The position numbers and the translations under genes are program-made. Positions 51,953 through 63,935 of a stretch of DNA of 64,000 nucleotides are shown in pieces. The notes beneath the pieces are model-generated. The model made no database searches. It saw only the letters and a program-made list of their open reading frames with translations, and was not told where the DNA came from. How positions within the stretch are numbered: the stretch's first letter is position 1; each line of letters opens with the position of its first letter. This stretch comes from Atrina japonica (lineage: Eukaryota; Mollusca; Bivalvia; Pterioida; Pinnidae). The stretch spans positions 146,812 through 210,811 of the forward strand of contig BROG01000938.1 in NCBI GenBank assembly GCA_030159075.1, read 5' to 3'.

Positions 51953-52465
51953 TGTTTGGACAACAGATATTTCGGCAAATGGTCGATATTCCAATGGATT
52001 CGAATTGTACCCCTTTAATGGTCGATCTGTTCCTTTATCTATATGAAACAGACTTCATTCAAAAGTTTCTGAAATATAATGACAATGTTCAGATGTATGG
52101 TAATGCGATACATCTCGACGAACTAGAAATTAAAGAGACCACAGAATCAAGCATTTACACTTTCTACTTTGACGTTTTGCTAAATATAGATACAGACGGA
52201 AAATTAACAATCAAGATAAACGATAAACGTATTGATCTCGGCTTTCCTATTGTCAAATTTACACATTTAATTAGTAATGTATCATGTTATCATGTTCGTT
52301 TGGATGTTATGGTGTTATCATCTCACAGATGATCAGATTTGCCAGGGCGTGTTCAACATATGAAAAGTAGATATACAGAGGCAAACTTGCTGACAATTTG
52401 TCGTCAAAAGGATATCCGAAATATCGTTTAAAGTCAACATTTCGCGAATTTTGGACTTGTTGATC
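51953..52465 (+). pseudogene. Penelope-like reverse transcriptase remnant
   Basis: Reads IPMDSNCTPLMVDLFLYLYE, DELEIKETTESS, FPIVKFTHLISN, then QMIRFARACSTYEK (stop) and STFREFW, collinear with the 61-kb copy. The stretch that should hold the catalytic YIDD between FLYLYE and ELEIKETTES is deleted. It starts next to the TA tract and ends within 20 bases of the LINE that follows. Confidence 0.7.
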
Positions 52466-52473
52466 CCTTTAGG

Positions 52474-55400
52474 GAAAACGACCTAAATTTTAGAAAATAT
52501 ACTTGGAGAAAAAGGAAACCTGTCAAACAAGCAAGACAAGACTTCTCTCTTATAAGTGAAAATTTTTCAAGTGATATTAAGTTATGTACTATTGATTCTA
52601 GCTGTAGATCTGATCACTCTCCTATTAAACTTTGTCTAAGATTTGACAGTTTTGAAAAGGGGAAAGGGCTATGGAAATTTACTAACTCTTTGTTGTAGGA
52701 TACTGAATATACCAAATAAATAAATAATAAAATTAATGAAATAATTTCCCTATATGCTGTACCAGTCTTTTATTTTGATAACTTGGATAATATTCCAAAA
52801 GATTCTCTTCAGTTTACTATAAATGATAATCTTTTTCTAGAAGTACTTTTAATGGAAATCATGGGCGAAACCATATTTTATGCTTCTCATAGGGTAAAAA
52901 TGCAAAATCAAATAGAATATAACCTTAAAAATGACATTATGTCACTAGAAAACCAAATAAGTAATATAAATACTGTTGAACTCGAAATTAAAAAACAAGA
53001 ACTGGAAAACATTAGATTAAATAAACTCAAAGGGTGTATAATCAGGTCAAAAGCTACATGGATTAGTGAAGGAGAAATACCCTCAAAGTATTTTTAGGAC
53101 TAGAATCAAGAAATTTTGTAAGTAAAATTATTTCAAAAATTGAAAAAAATAATGGTGATATTGTCATAGAACAAAACAAAATCTTAGATGAAATAAAATT
53201 TTGTTATGAAAATCTCTATTTAGAAAAACAAATATCACAAGAGTTTGATTTAAATGAGGAATTTCCTAACCTTAACATTCCAAAACATACACTAGATAAA
53301 TCCAAAAAATTAGAAGGCCCACTTTCCTATGACGAAGCAACAAAAGCCCCACGTAGTATAAACAACATTAAAAGTCCAGGCTCAGATGGATGTTCAACTA
53401 AATTTTCAAAAATATTTTGGAATAAATTAGGAAATTTCGTTATTCGTTCTTTAAATTATGGTTACTTATATGGGGAATTATCATTCACACAAAAAGAGGA
53501 TATAATAACATGTATTCCTAAAGAAAATAAACCAAAACAATTCCTAAAAAACTGGAGACCTATTACTCTTCTTAATACTCTCTATGAAATAGGCTCAACA
53601 ACAATAGCAAATAGAATGAAATCAGTACTTGATAAACTTATTAGTAAAGAACAAACAGGATTCATGGCTGGCAGATATATTGGGGAAAATACCAGACTTA
53701 GATATGACCTTTTAGAATACACAGAAAACAAAAACATTCCTGGACTATTATTATTTAATGATTTAGAGAAAGCGTTTGACTCTGTTTCCTGGAAATTTAT
53801 TGATAAAGTTCTCGAGTTATTTTGAATTTTGGTAATTCTTTTCAAAGGTGGATTAACACACTTTATTCAAATATAAAGTCAAAAGTTATAATGGGGGACA
53901 CCTTTCGGATCAATTCTCCCCCAAAAGAGGCTGTAGGCAGGGAGATCCTATATCACCATATTTTTTAATTTTATGTGCAGAAATACTTTCTATTAAAATT
54001 TAAAATTAAAGGTATTAAGGTAGACAGATATGGATTTATAATTTCTTTAAATACTGCCTTATGAACATTAAAATGGTTTGAAAAAATCTCAAGAAATAAA
54101 AATAAATTTTGATAAAACTCAAGTTATATGGATCGGCAGCAAAAAATACAGTAATGAAAAATTTTGTAAACAATGGGGACTCCAGTGGGGGCATTAGAAA
54201 TATTACACAAATTGGTCGTATATCAATGATAAAATCCCTCTTAATCTCTCAGTTAAATCATTTATTTATTTCACTTCCAAATCCAAATCGAAATTTTTTA
54301 AAAGAGCTTAATTGTTCACTCTTTAATTTTATTTGGAATTATAAACAGGATAAAGTTAAAAGAGACTTTGGATTGCGATGAAAGGGGGGGGGGGGTTAAA
54401 TATGATAGATTTACAAACTAACATTCATTCACTAAAAATTACATACTTAGAAGATTTCTAAATACTGAAGGTATATGGCAAAATCTTCTTAATCAACATT
54501 TGGACATATATAAAATTATTTATTTTGGATTTGAATTTTTAAATTTAGTTATATCTAAACAGTCAAATACATTTTGGAAAGATGTTTTATTTGCATGGCG
54601 AGAATTGCAGAAAAAAAACCCATTAACGCCATTATGGTACAATGATGATATAAAAATAGGGAACCACTGTGTAAGTTATAAACACTGGCAAGGAAAAAAT
54701 ATTTTTATATCAATGACATTATTAAGCCAGATGGAAATTTTTGTAGTATGATGACTTCAAAAATGAATTTGATTTAAAAACCAATATATTGGAACACAAT
54801 GGCTTCATTAGGTCAATTAAATCACACATGAGAAAATATAATGAATCAAATTGGAACAAAATTATGGTCCAAGTATACCAACATGTATTAAAATAATAAT
54901 AAAAAATATAAGAAGGTGCTAAATATATTTACAAATACCTTAAAACTAAAAACATAATTATTAAATCCCAAATTAAGTGGTCCCAAATATTCAGTAATAT
55001 AGATCATCTTCAATTCAATGAAATTTTTTAATCAATAAATATGATAAAAGAACAAAACAAATCTTTTCAATTTAGAATAAATCATTTTATTCTGAAAACA
55101 AACAAATCAGCATTTAAAATAAACTTATGTGATTCTCCTCTTTGCACATTTTGCAACGAACACGAGGAAAATATTGTACACTTGCTGTGGTCATGTGCCA
55201 TGGTTCAAACACTTTTGACAGAAGTAACTGAATTTTTTAAACAATTTTTCTTTAACCTTGACCTTGAATAAGAAATACTTTCTTATAGGACCATACAAGG
55301 AAAATGATTTTGCTCAGACAATAATTATGTTCTATATAAAGCATTATAACTACAGATGTAAATGTCAGAAGCATAGATTATCACTTAATAGTTTACTTTT

Positions 55401-55555
55401 AAGCCTTAAAAGTATGCATTTAGTTTATAAACAACTATATAAGGAGAAAAAAAATTGCAAGAATTTGATAGAGAATGGTCAAAATGGAAAACAATCCTTA
55501 ATAATTGATATAAAATGTTGCACTCACACAATACTCTCTCTCTCTCTCTCTGGTT
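52474..55555 (+). pseudogene. L1/Tx1-like LINE, 5'-truncated and degenerate
   Basis: In order: the end of an apurinic-type endonuclease (FRKYTWRKRKPVKQARQDF, RSDHSPIKL at about 52611); a linker; reverse transcriptase blocks KSPGSDG, NWRPITLLNTLYEI, EQTGFMAGRYIGEN and LFNDLEKAFDSVSWKF (motif A Asp retained); [17 protein letters not shown] (motif B); and a Cys-rich C-terminal segment CDSPLCTFCNEHEENIVHLL (about 55127-55200). Motif C (YADD/FADD) is absent through a deletion at about 54000-54115. Many stops and frameshifts. A CT run near 55533 marks about where the coding remnant ends. The group name is inferred from motif style. Confidence 0.8.
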
Positions 55556-55861
55556 TGTGAGTGAGTGCATAAAATGAATGTGAGATGTATGTTACAAGGT
55601 ACTGTACAGTAAATGTGTATATACAAGTTAGTAATAATATTTACCAGGAAAATATAAAAATGTATATGTTTAAAAACAAGTTAATTATAATATATCAAAT
55701 CAGTTGTACATTATACTAATGAAGTCATACCATGGTGATGGTTACAAATACATTGTACTTATGAAATTTTGTGAATCAAAATGATAACGCGGTAGCAAGA
55801 GTGTACAAATGCACAAATTGTACAGTACCGAATAAAAGTGTTTAAAAAACAAAACAAAACA

Positions 55862-55965
55862 AAAAAAACATTTCGCAAATTTTACGGTCGGTATAATGAA
55901 CTCGTTTGCAAATACTATGTTTTACTAAATGAAATTTCCAGTTCGACAGTAGTTGTTGAAAAGCC
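55862..55965 (+). pseudogene. Penelope-like RT C-terminal remnant
   Basis: KTFRKFYGRYNELVCKYYVL matches SSFKKFYGRYGDIVKHYE at the end of the 61-kb copy. It is followed by the dispersed 3' segment. Confidence 0.65.
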
Positions 55966-56009
55966 TCTATCCCTTGTAACGCTCATTTATCCCTCACATT
56001 TTATTTTAT

Positions 56010-56170
56010 TTCAATATGGCTATGGATTCGTGTCTGACGTGACTGGTCAACATAGAATGCTGACTGCTCTATAACAATTCCGGATCTTCGGCAAATGAGT
56101 GTTTGTCCAATGTTCACCAGATTTGTACACTGTCACCTGGACCCCCTGGACCAAGTTGTACAACAGGTGA
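56010..56170 (+). mobile_element. Penelope-like 3' end adjoining an RT remnant
   Basis: GTGACTGGTCAACATAGAAT, ATGCTGACTGCTC and GTGTTTGTCCAATGTTCACC follow the dispersed 3' segment. Together with 55862-55965 this links that segment to the element. Confidence 0.6.
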
Positions 56171-56671
56171 AGTTAACTAATGTTAAACCAATGGGCTAAC
56201 TGTAGGTTAAACTTAACAATGTTTTGTGCAACCGGTCCTGACGATTAACATTAATGGTGTTTATATTTACTTCTTGTTTATAGGTAAATGGCTCAAATGT
56301 AATAATCGTTATCGATAAAAAATAATCGCATTAAACTTGACACTTAGCATTGCACCTAACCATTATTAATCAGCACCTGTGAATGAAACGTTATTCAATT
56401 TCATGGTTTCTATGGCACCAATATCTATTGGTATGAATTATGTTTATACCATTTGCAGTGCTATAGTGATAAAGCATTCGAAATGCAGGTTTCGACTTCT
56501 GGAAATAACTCACAGCTATTACTTTTAAAATGCAGTCATTGCTACTTTTCTAAATGTCTGATATCTGGAACGTTAAGGAATCCTCTCTGCAATGATTTCT
56601 ATTTTATCAATTTTCTTGATTGCAGTACATCCTATAAACCACCTCTACATGACAGCTATATGTTTGCAATA

Positions 56672-56941
56672 CGGCAGCCTGGCTCAGTCGCTCAGCGCTC
56701 GACTCTTGATCGTGAGGTCGTGAGTTCCTGCCCTTTCGTTTCCCGTCCTTTGGATGAGACAGTCAAAATCGAGGTCCCGTGTCACACAAGGTGTCGGCAC
56801 GTTAAAGAACCCTCACTGCTCAATGGCCGTAAGCGCCGAGCATAGGTCAAAATTTGAAGCCCTTCACCGACATTTGGTGATGTCTCCATATGCATAAAAG
56901 ATTCTTGAGTCGGACGTTAAACAACAATAAACAAACAAACA
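56672..56941 (+). mobile_element. tRNA-derived SINE, copy 6
   Basis: GCCTGGCTCAGTCGCTCAGC head (short deletion in GGTAGCGCG), CGTGAGTTC, GAGACAGTCAAAATCGAGGT and a GGACGTTAAACAACAATAAA tail with repeated CAAA. Part of the B box is deleted. Confidence 0.88.
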
Positions 56942-56949
56942 AACATACA

Positions 56950-57570
56950 AACAATCATACCGTAGGTCCTGAAATATTCACGTTAAGGCGAAATGACAAA
57001 AAAAAAAATGAAAGCCATTGAACGTTAAATTTTAAGCTACCAACAAACACTAGAAGTGATACAATCTGTTCTTTTCTATGTGTTAAAGTATGACCTAAAA
57101 CCGGAATCTCTGAATTTGAAACTTCCTAAATTTGTATGTAACCCAAGTATACATAATTGTATAAGGCACAGCACAACTTAACACTGGTCCTTAATATTGA
57201 GGGTAATGTAATAATCACAATACAGAATGTAAAACACTGGCGACTAAAGCATTGAGTTGATGTTATTAAAATAGATCAGAACTAAAACGTTAGAAAGAAA
57301 TCACTTCACTTTCCTTTCAAAATAACGACATTTTTGGTGTATTTTGTTTTCATTTTAACATAATGAATAAAGAACAATTAGAGATCGTCGAGGTGTTGAA
57401 TACGGAGACGTATTTACATTAAAAATATTATCTCGAAATGTTGATTTATTATCTCGAAATTTTGTGTTATCTATGACTACAAGTTTGACAGAGATTATTA
57501 GTAAAGAAAATGTAAAGCTTTAGCACGTTATGGAGATATGGGACACTGATTTAATTATGAATGAACACCG
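56950..57570. other. Intergenic DNA, nothing recognised
   Basis: No gene or repeat was recognised. Confidence 0.4.
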
Positions 57571-57574
57571 TATT

Positions 57575-57740
57575 ATTTAAATAAAGACTCGTGGTGGGTT
57601 CTCCTCCATGACACCTGATCCCACTTCTGAACTTTCAGAGGTCAGTGTTTATCCAATGTACACCAGATATGTATCTCGTCTCTTGAACCATCTATCGATT
57701 ACTTCTTTGGTATTCATTTGGTATTATATTTGAGATAAAT
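57575..57740 (+). mobile_element. Truncated Penelope-like 3' end
   Basis: CTCCTCCATGACACCTGATC, CCCACTTCTGAACTTTCAGA, GGTCAGTGTTTATCCAATGT and TTTGGTATTCATTTGGTATT match the dispersed 3' segment. Confidence 0.55.
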
Positions 57741-58059
57741 ATGTGTACATTAATATATAAAATATTAAAAACATAATTAGTTTATGCGGAATCGAACTTA
57801 TGACCTTACTTCCTGGCAATCGCATACAAGACTATTATACCGACCGTAAAATTTGCGGAACGTTTAGATCAAACGCGATTTTTGATATTCCTGTCAGGAT
57901 TATTTGTCAGTAAGTAGTAAACAAAGAATCATATATTGCGTACTTAAACGGGTACTAGACATGTGACCAAATATTCCAGTGCTTATCTTATACTTGGATA
58001 TAAGCCGTTTGCTATTCATTCGTGAATTTCCGGAAATTCGTTTCAGATCTTCATGAATG

Positions 58060-58157
58060 TTCTTCAGCTACATTTGTTGTTTTCGTTTTCCTAAGCTAAT
58101 GGGAAATTTTCTTCGGCTACATTTGTTGTTTTCGTTTTCCTAAGCTAATGGGAAATA
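58060..58157 (+). repeat. 45-bp direct duplication
   Basis: GGCTACATTTGTTGTTTTCG and TTTTCCTAAGCTAATGGGAA occur twice in a row, the first copy beginning CAGCTACATT. Confidence 0.8.
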
Positions 58158-58439
58158 TTAGTTGCTTATCAATATTAGGGCGTTTACAAAAAGTCAACAA
58201 CAACCAACATCTAGAACAATGAAATATACTAACAGGATCTAAGGTCGATTCATATATGTCTGTCTTAAACCTGCCTGCTGGATTTGATGTAGCATCTTCG
58301 GATAGGATATTAAAAATATATATAAGTACATGTAAGTGCATACACAGAAAGGAAAAACGATGAACAAGGAAGTGGGATGATCATACCACCAAAACACTTT
58401 AAAATAGATTCCAGTTTGAGGATTACAATGTGTTTCTCC

Positions 58440-60740
58440 TTATCACGTATCTTTCTCTAAAGATTAAATCTCTTACTATTTACTTGTACTAGAAAACTGA
58501 TCCTATCTCTGATTGTTTACATGTACTAGTAAACTGTGTCCTATCTCTGACTGTTTACATGTACTAGTAAACTCTATCCTATCTCTGATTGTTTACATGT
58601 ACACGTAAACTCTATCCTATCTCTGACTGTTAACATGTGTCAATAAACTCTATCCTATCGCTGACTGTATACATGTACTAGTAAACTCTATCCTATCTCT
58701 GACTGTTTACATGTACTAGTAAACTGTATCCTATCTCTGACTGTTAACATGTACAAGTAAACTCTATCCTATCTCTGACTGTCTACATGTACAAGTAAAC
58801 TCTATCCTATCTCTGACTGTTTACATGTACTAGTAAACTCTATCCTATCTCTGACTGTTAACATGTACAAGTAAACTCTATCATATCTCTGACTGTATAC
58901 ATGTACTAGTAAACTGTATCCTATCTCTGACTGTTTACAAGTACTAGTAAACTGTATCCTATCTCTGACTGTTTACATGTACTAGTAAACTGTATCCTAT
59001 CTCTGACTGTTTACATGTACTAGTAAACTCTATCATATCTCTGACTGTCTACATGTACAAGTAAACTCTATCCTATCGCTGACTGTCTACATGTACAAGT
59101 AAACTCTATCCTATCGCTGACTGTCTACATGTACAAGTAAACTCTATCCTATCGCTGACTGTCTACATGTACAAGTAAACTCTATCCTATCGCTGACTGT
59201 CTACATGTACAAGTAAACTCTATCCTATCGCTGACTGTCTACATGTACAAGTAAACTCTATCCTATCGCTGACTGTCTACATGTACAAGTAAACTCTATC
59301 CTATCGCTGACTGTATACATGTCCTAGTAAACTTTATCATATTTCTGACTGTTTACATGTACAAGTAAACTCTATCCTATCGCTGACTGTCTACATGTAC
59401 AAGTAAACTCTATCCTATCGCTGACTGTATACATGTACTAGTAAACTCTATCCTATCTCTGACTGTTTACATGTACTAGTAAACTTTATCATATTTCTGA
59501 CTGTTTACATGTACTAGTAAACTTTATCATATTTCTGACTATGTATATGTACAAGTACACTCTATCCTATCTCTGTTTACATGTACCAGTAAACTGTATA
59601 CTATCTGTCACTGTCTACATGTACCAGTAAACTGTATCCGATCGCTGACTGTTTACATGCACAAATAAACTCTATCCTATCTCTGACGTTTTAAATGTTC
59701 TACTACACTGTATCCTATTTATGACTGTTTACATGTGCTAGTCAACTCTATCCTATTTCTGACTCTCTATATCAGTATATGTACTAGTAAACGCATTCCG
59801 GCCTCTGAATGTACCAGTACACTCTATCCTATGTCTGACTGTTTACATGTACCAGTAAACTTTTTCCTATCTTTGACTATCTACATACACCAATGAACCC
59901 TATCCTATGTCTGACTGTTTACATGTACCAGTAAACTTTTTCCTATCTTTGACTATCTACATACACCAATGAACCCTATCCTATGTCTGACTGTCTACAT
60001 ACAAGTAAACTCTATCCTATTTCTGACTGTTCACATGTACCAGTACACTCTATCCTATTTCTGACTGTTCACATGTACCAGGAAGCTGTACACTATCTCT
60101 GATTTACATATACCAGCAAGCTATATCCTATATGTGACTTTTTACATGCAGCAGTAAACCGTATCCTATCTCTGATTGTTTACATGTACCAGTACATTCT
60201 ATCCTATTTCTGACTGTTTACATATATTTGTAAACTGCATCCTATTTCTGACTGTCTACACGTACAAGTGAACTCTGTCCTATCTCTGACTGTTTACACG
60301 TACCATTAAACTATACTATTTCTGAATGTAAACATATACAAGTACACTCTTCCTCTCTGTGACAGTCTACATGTACCATAAACTCTAGGCTATCTCTGAC
60401 TATTTGCATATACTAGTAAACTGTATCTTATCTCTGACTGTTTACATGTGCCATTAAACTGTATCCTATTTCTGAGTTTTCACATGTACTAGTAAAATGT
60501 ATCCTATCTTTGACTGTTTATATGTACCGGTAAAATGTATTCTTCCTCTGATTGTTTACACGTACTAGTGTATCCTATCTTTGACTGTTTACATGTACCA
60601 GTAAACATTATCCTACCTCTGACTGTTTATATGTATGTTCTTGTAAACTGTATCTTATATCTGACTGTTTACATGGACCAGTAAACTGAATTCTTTCTCT
60701 GACTGTCTACATATACCAGTAAACTATATTCTATCTCTTA
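58440..60740 (+). repeat. 38-bp minisatellite, main block
   Basis: About 60 units of 38 bases: CTATCCTATCTCTGACTGTT then TACATGTACTAGTAAACT. Each unit has an inverted GTTTAC / GTAAAC pair around ATGTACTA. Units at 59045-59315 form a nearly identical sub-block (TCGCTGACTGTCTACATGTA variant). A two-unit segment is duplicated at 59825-59990. Decay increases toward 60740. Confidence 0.95.
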
Positions 60741-60814
60741 CTAAACTTCTAACACATATTAAACAAGGTCTTCAGAAGTACTGTAAAACGACCTACTCAA
60801 GAAGCGGAGTCAAC

Positions 60815-62050
60815 AGATGTGGATCCTAAAAAATTCAAAGGAATTGTTGGAACATTTAAAATCTCCAAATTTCAAACATGTTACAAGCATCAAGTCTTTT
60901 GATTTTTCGACCCTTTACACAATAATCCCTCATCAAAAACTCAAAAACAGATTAACATCTATTATACAAAACTCTTTTGTATACAAAAATGGAAATCGCA
61001 GATATAAATATTTGGTGTTAGGTCAAGAAAACCTTATTTTGTCAAGGAACACTCTGATTCAAATAACAAATACACTGAAGACGATATTATCAAGATGCTG
61101 GGGTTTCTAGTAGACAACATCTTCGTGGCTTTTGCGGGAAAAGTTTTCCAATAGATTGTCGGCATTCCAGTGGGTATCAATTGTGCACCTCTCTTGGCTG
61201 ACATATTTTTGTATTCATATGAAGCGGAACTTATAGAGTCTCTGCTCTCCAAAGGAAACAAACATTTAGCATCTCGGTTCAATTTTACTTACAGGTATAT
61301 CGACGATGTTCTGTCCATAAATAATTCAGAATTTCAGAATTACCTCGGCCAGATGTATCCACTTGAGCTAGAGATCAGTGAGACGACAGAGAGCAACACA
61401 TCTGCTTCTTACCTAGATTTACTTCTGTCGATTGGAAAAGACGGTCAACTTCACACATCCCTCTATGACAAACAAGACAATTTCAATTTCCATATCACAA
61501 ACTTCCCGTTTCAAAGTAGTAATATTCCATCTTCTCTTGCCTATGGCGTTTTCATTTCACAACTTATACGTTATGTCAGGGCATGCTCTTCTTATGAATG
61601 TTTTATTCTGAGAGCTAAACGACTAGCCAATAAACTACTTACACAAGGTTACGTTGTTGAACGCTTGGAGTCGTCGTTTAAGAAGTTTTATGGTCGATAC
61701 GGGGATATTGTTAAACATTATGAAGCCCCCCCCCCTCTCAGAGATATTAGGTAGTATTCTGGATCACGGCCACAGACAGTGACTCCGTTTCACTAATCAT
61801 GCTTTTCACCGAACTTGACCTCATCACCAAACTTGACCTTTTTACAGAATTTGACCCGCTCATCGAACTAGGTTTCCATGGAACATTTGCGACGGGTGTG
61901 GCATGCCAGCAGAAGACGCTGACTCCTTCCAGACATCTGGTCTTATTCCGTTTGGGATTCGTTATTGTTCTTCATGTTGAGACCATTTGCACATCTAATT
62001 CGTCGTGTTATAATGGACTTGAGTTTTGATTATTGATTGGTACTTTTTCA
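60815..62050 (+). pseudogene. Penelope-like reverse transcriptase, largest copy
   Basis: First frame (60817-61110): SIKSFDFSTLYTIIPHQKLK and NRRYKYLVLG. After a frameshift and a stop near 61154, the second frame (61170-61754) gives GINCAPLLADIFLYSYEAEL, FTYRYIDDVLSINN with the catalytic YIDD intact, LELEISETTESNTSASYLDL, LAYGVFISQLIRYVRACSSY and KKFYGRYGDIVKHYE. The RT then ends near a run of nine C. A downstream frame keeps FHGTFATGVACQQKTLTPS. No GIY-YIG endonuclease is visible. It sits inside the 38-bp minisatellite. The class is inferred from RT style. Confidence 0.75.
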
Positions 62051-62059
62051 ATTTTACTA

Positions 62060-62600
62060 CTTACTGTTTACATATGTACTAGTAAAGTATATCCTATATC
62101 TGACTGTTTACATGTACTAGTAAACTGTATCCTATCTCTGACAGTTTACATGTACTAGTAAACTGCATCCTATCTCTGACAGTTTACATGTACTAGTAAA
62201 CTGCATCCTATCTTTGATTGTATACATATACCAATAAATTGTATCCTATATCTGACTGTCTATATGCACTACTAAACTGTACCCTATCTCTGACTGTCTA
62301 TATGCACTAGTAAACTGTATCCTATCTCTCACTTTCGACATGCACTTGTAAACTGTATCCTATCTCTCACCTTCGACATGCACTTGTAAACTGTATCCTA
62401 TCTCTCACCTTCGACATGCACTTGTAAACTGTATCCTATCTCTCACTTTCGACATGCACTTGTAAACTGTATCCTATCTCTCACTTTCGACATGCACTTG
62501 TAAACTGTATCCTATCTCTCACTTTCGACATGCACTAGTAAACTGTATCCTATCTCTCACTTTCGACATGTGCCAGTAAACGGTATCCTATCGATGCCTA
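62060..62600 (+). repeat. 38-bp minisatellite, second block
   Basis: The array resumes directly after the Penelope-like fragment with about 14 units. The last seven share the variant TCTCACTTTCGACATGCACT, different from the main block. Confidence 0.95.
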
Positions 62601-62604
62601 GATT

Positions 62605-63370
62605 TTCCTTAGTCGTCTACACAACGTCTTTTTCAAAACCACAGCAATAGCTAGATAGGCTCCGCCCATCGATCTAAAAACCAACCAAATTACACAGAGT
62701 AAGGAAACTCTACACAAACGTAAAGTCCCCTTATTTATATCCATTTAAAAAAGTATTTTCGCCTCAAATAGTATTTTATTCTATGCTAGCACTAAAACAA
62801 AAACTTGCAAAAGGCTAATACTTTACAAAGAACAAAAGCTGTCATAGATTTTCCAGAAATAGGCAAAAGTCGACACGTTGACAGAGATTGCTGAGTCATA
62901 CAAGGTCCAACATCTCTGTGTAAGAGATTGGTCTCTAGCACTGTATCAGTAACTCCTATAATATTAAGACTATTCAAAAGCTATATAAACGTTTTGAAAA
63001 CAATATGTAGGCAATTTTCAGTACAGAACACAACAAGCTAAATAAAAAGCTATCTAGAGTGCTGAAAGGTTAAGGTTGAATGTGAATCATAACATGGACG
63101 TCTAAAGTTAAAGGTAAAGGAAAACACTTAGAGGACGGAATTATGAATAAAGTTATACTCTGAGTTGATACTGGTGCACACAACATTATGTATAAAACTG
63201 ATATTTCACTCATACCGTGACGTGGTCTTGTTAAAGCTTTTTATAGGTATTTTATAATATAAAAAGCAGTAAGAAAAACATATATATAGGCTACATGTAA
63301 TATAAATAAATATATTCTGTTCTTAGAAATTATATTCACTGGTTTTCCATAGAATATGTAGATATATTTT
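62605..63370. other. Intergenic DNA, nothing recognised
   Basis: No gene is seen. 63060-63180 (AGAGGACGGAATTATGAATA, AAGTTATA) recalls 44410-44490 (AGAGGACAGAATAATGAACA), a weak dispersed repeat pair. Confidence 0.4.
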
Positions 63371-63375
63371 GAAGG

Positions 63376-63594
63376 GTCAGATGCCGGTGAAGGTCTTCAA
63401 ATTTTGGCCAATGCTCGGCACTTATGGTCATTGAGCAGTGAGGGTTCTTTAACGTGCCGACACTTACTGTGATACGGGACCTCGCTTTTTGCTGCCTCAT
63501 CCGAAGGACAGGAAACCAACCTGCCGCCGGCTGCCCGAACTCACGACCTCACGATCAAGAATCGAGCGCGCTACCGACTGCGCCAGGCCGGCTC
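63376..63594 (-). mobile_element. tRNA-derived SINE, copy 7, 3'-truncated
   Basis: The minus strand begins at GAGCCGGCCTGGCGCAGTCG and runs through the GTGAGTTCGGGC B-box region to ACCTTCACCGGCATCTGACC. The CATATGAGTGAAATATTC and GACGTTAAAC tail is missing. Confidence 0.85.
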
Positions 63595-63666
63595 TGGAAC
63601 AGCCAGGAGTGGTCTAACATAGGGCTGATCATTTGACAGTCTATATATTTTATACAATAGTCTGTT

Positions 63667-63935
63667 CCTGGAGTCTCCGTGGCCTAGTGGTTAAAACATC
63701 GTGCTTTAAACCATGAAGTCTCTCACTTCCGGTCAGCGCATGTTCGAGCCCCACAGGACTCTAGTAAGCTGATTTTTGTGAGAAAATGTGCCAAGTTTAC
63801 TTGCAGAAGACCGGTGGTCTCTTCTCTGGTATATTGTTATAACGTTCTCTCCTCCGCCATTAAAAACTTGCTTCCACCGTATAACCGAGATATTGCTGAT
63901 TTAGACATAAAACAAAAATTAAAATTAAATACATT
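63667..63935 (+). mobile_element. Second tRNA-derived SINE family
   Basis: GGAGTCTCCGTGGCCTAGTG and GTTAAAACATCGTGC look like a tRNA acceptor arm and A box; GCATGTTCGAGCCCCACAGG looks like a B box. The body (GAAAATGTGCCAAGTTTACT, AACGTTCTCTCCTCCGCCAT, ACCGAGATATTGCTGA) is non-coding. The ATATTGCTGA block recalls the AAATATTCTTGAGTG of the other SINE family. The open frame at 63778-63975 is part of this body, not a gene. Confidence 0.55.

Noticed and set aside
60817..62029. An active Penelope-like element
   Set aside because: YIDD is intact, but a stop and frameshift separate the two RT halves and no endonuclease domain is visible.
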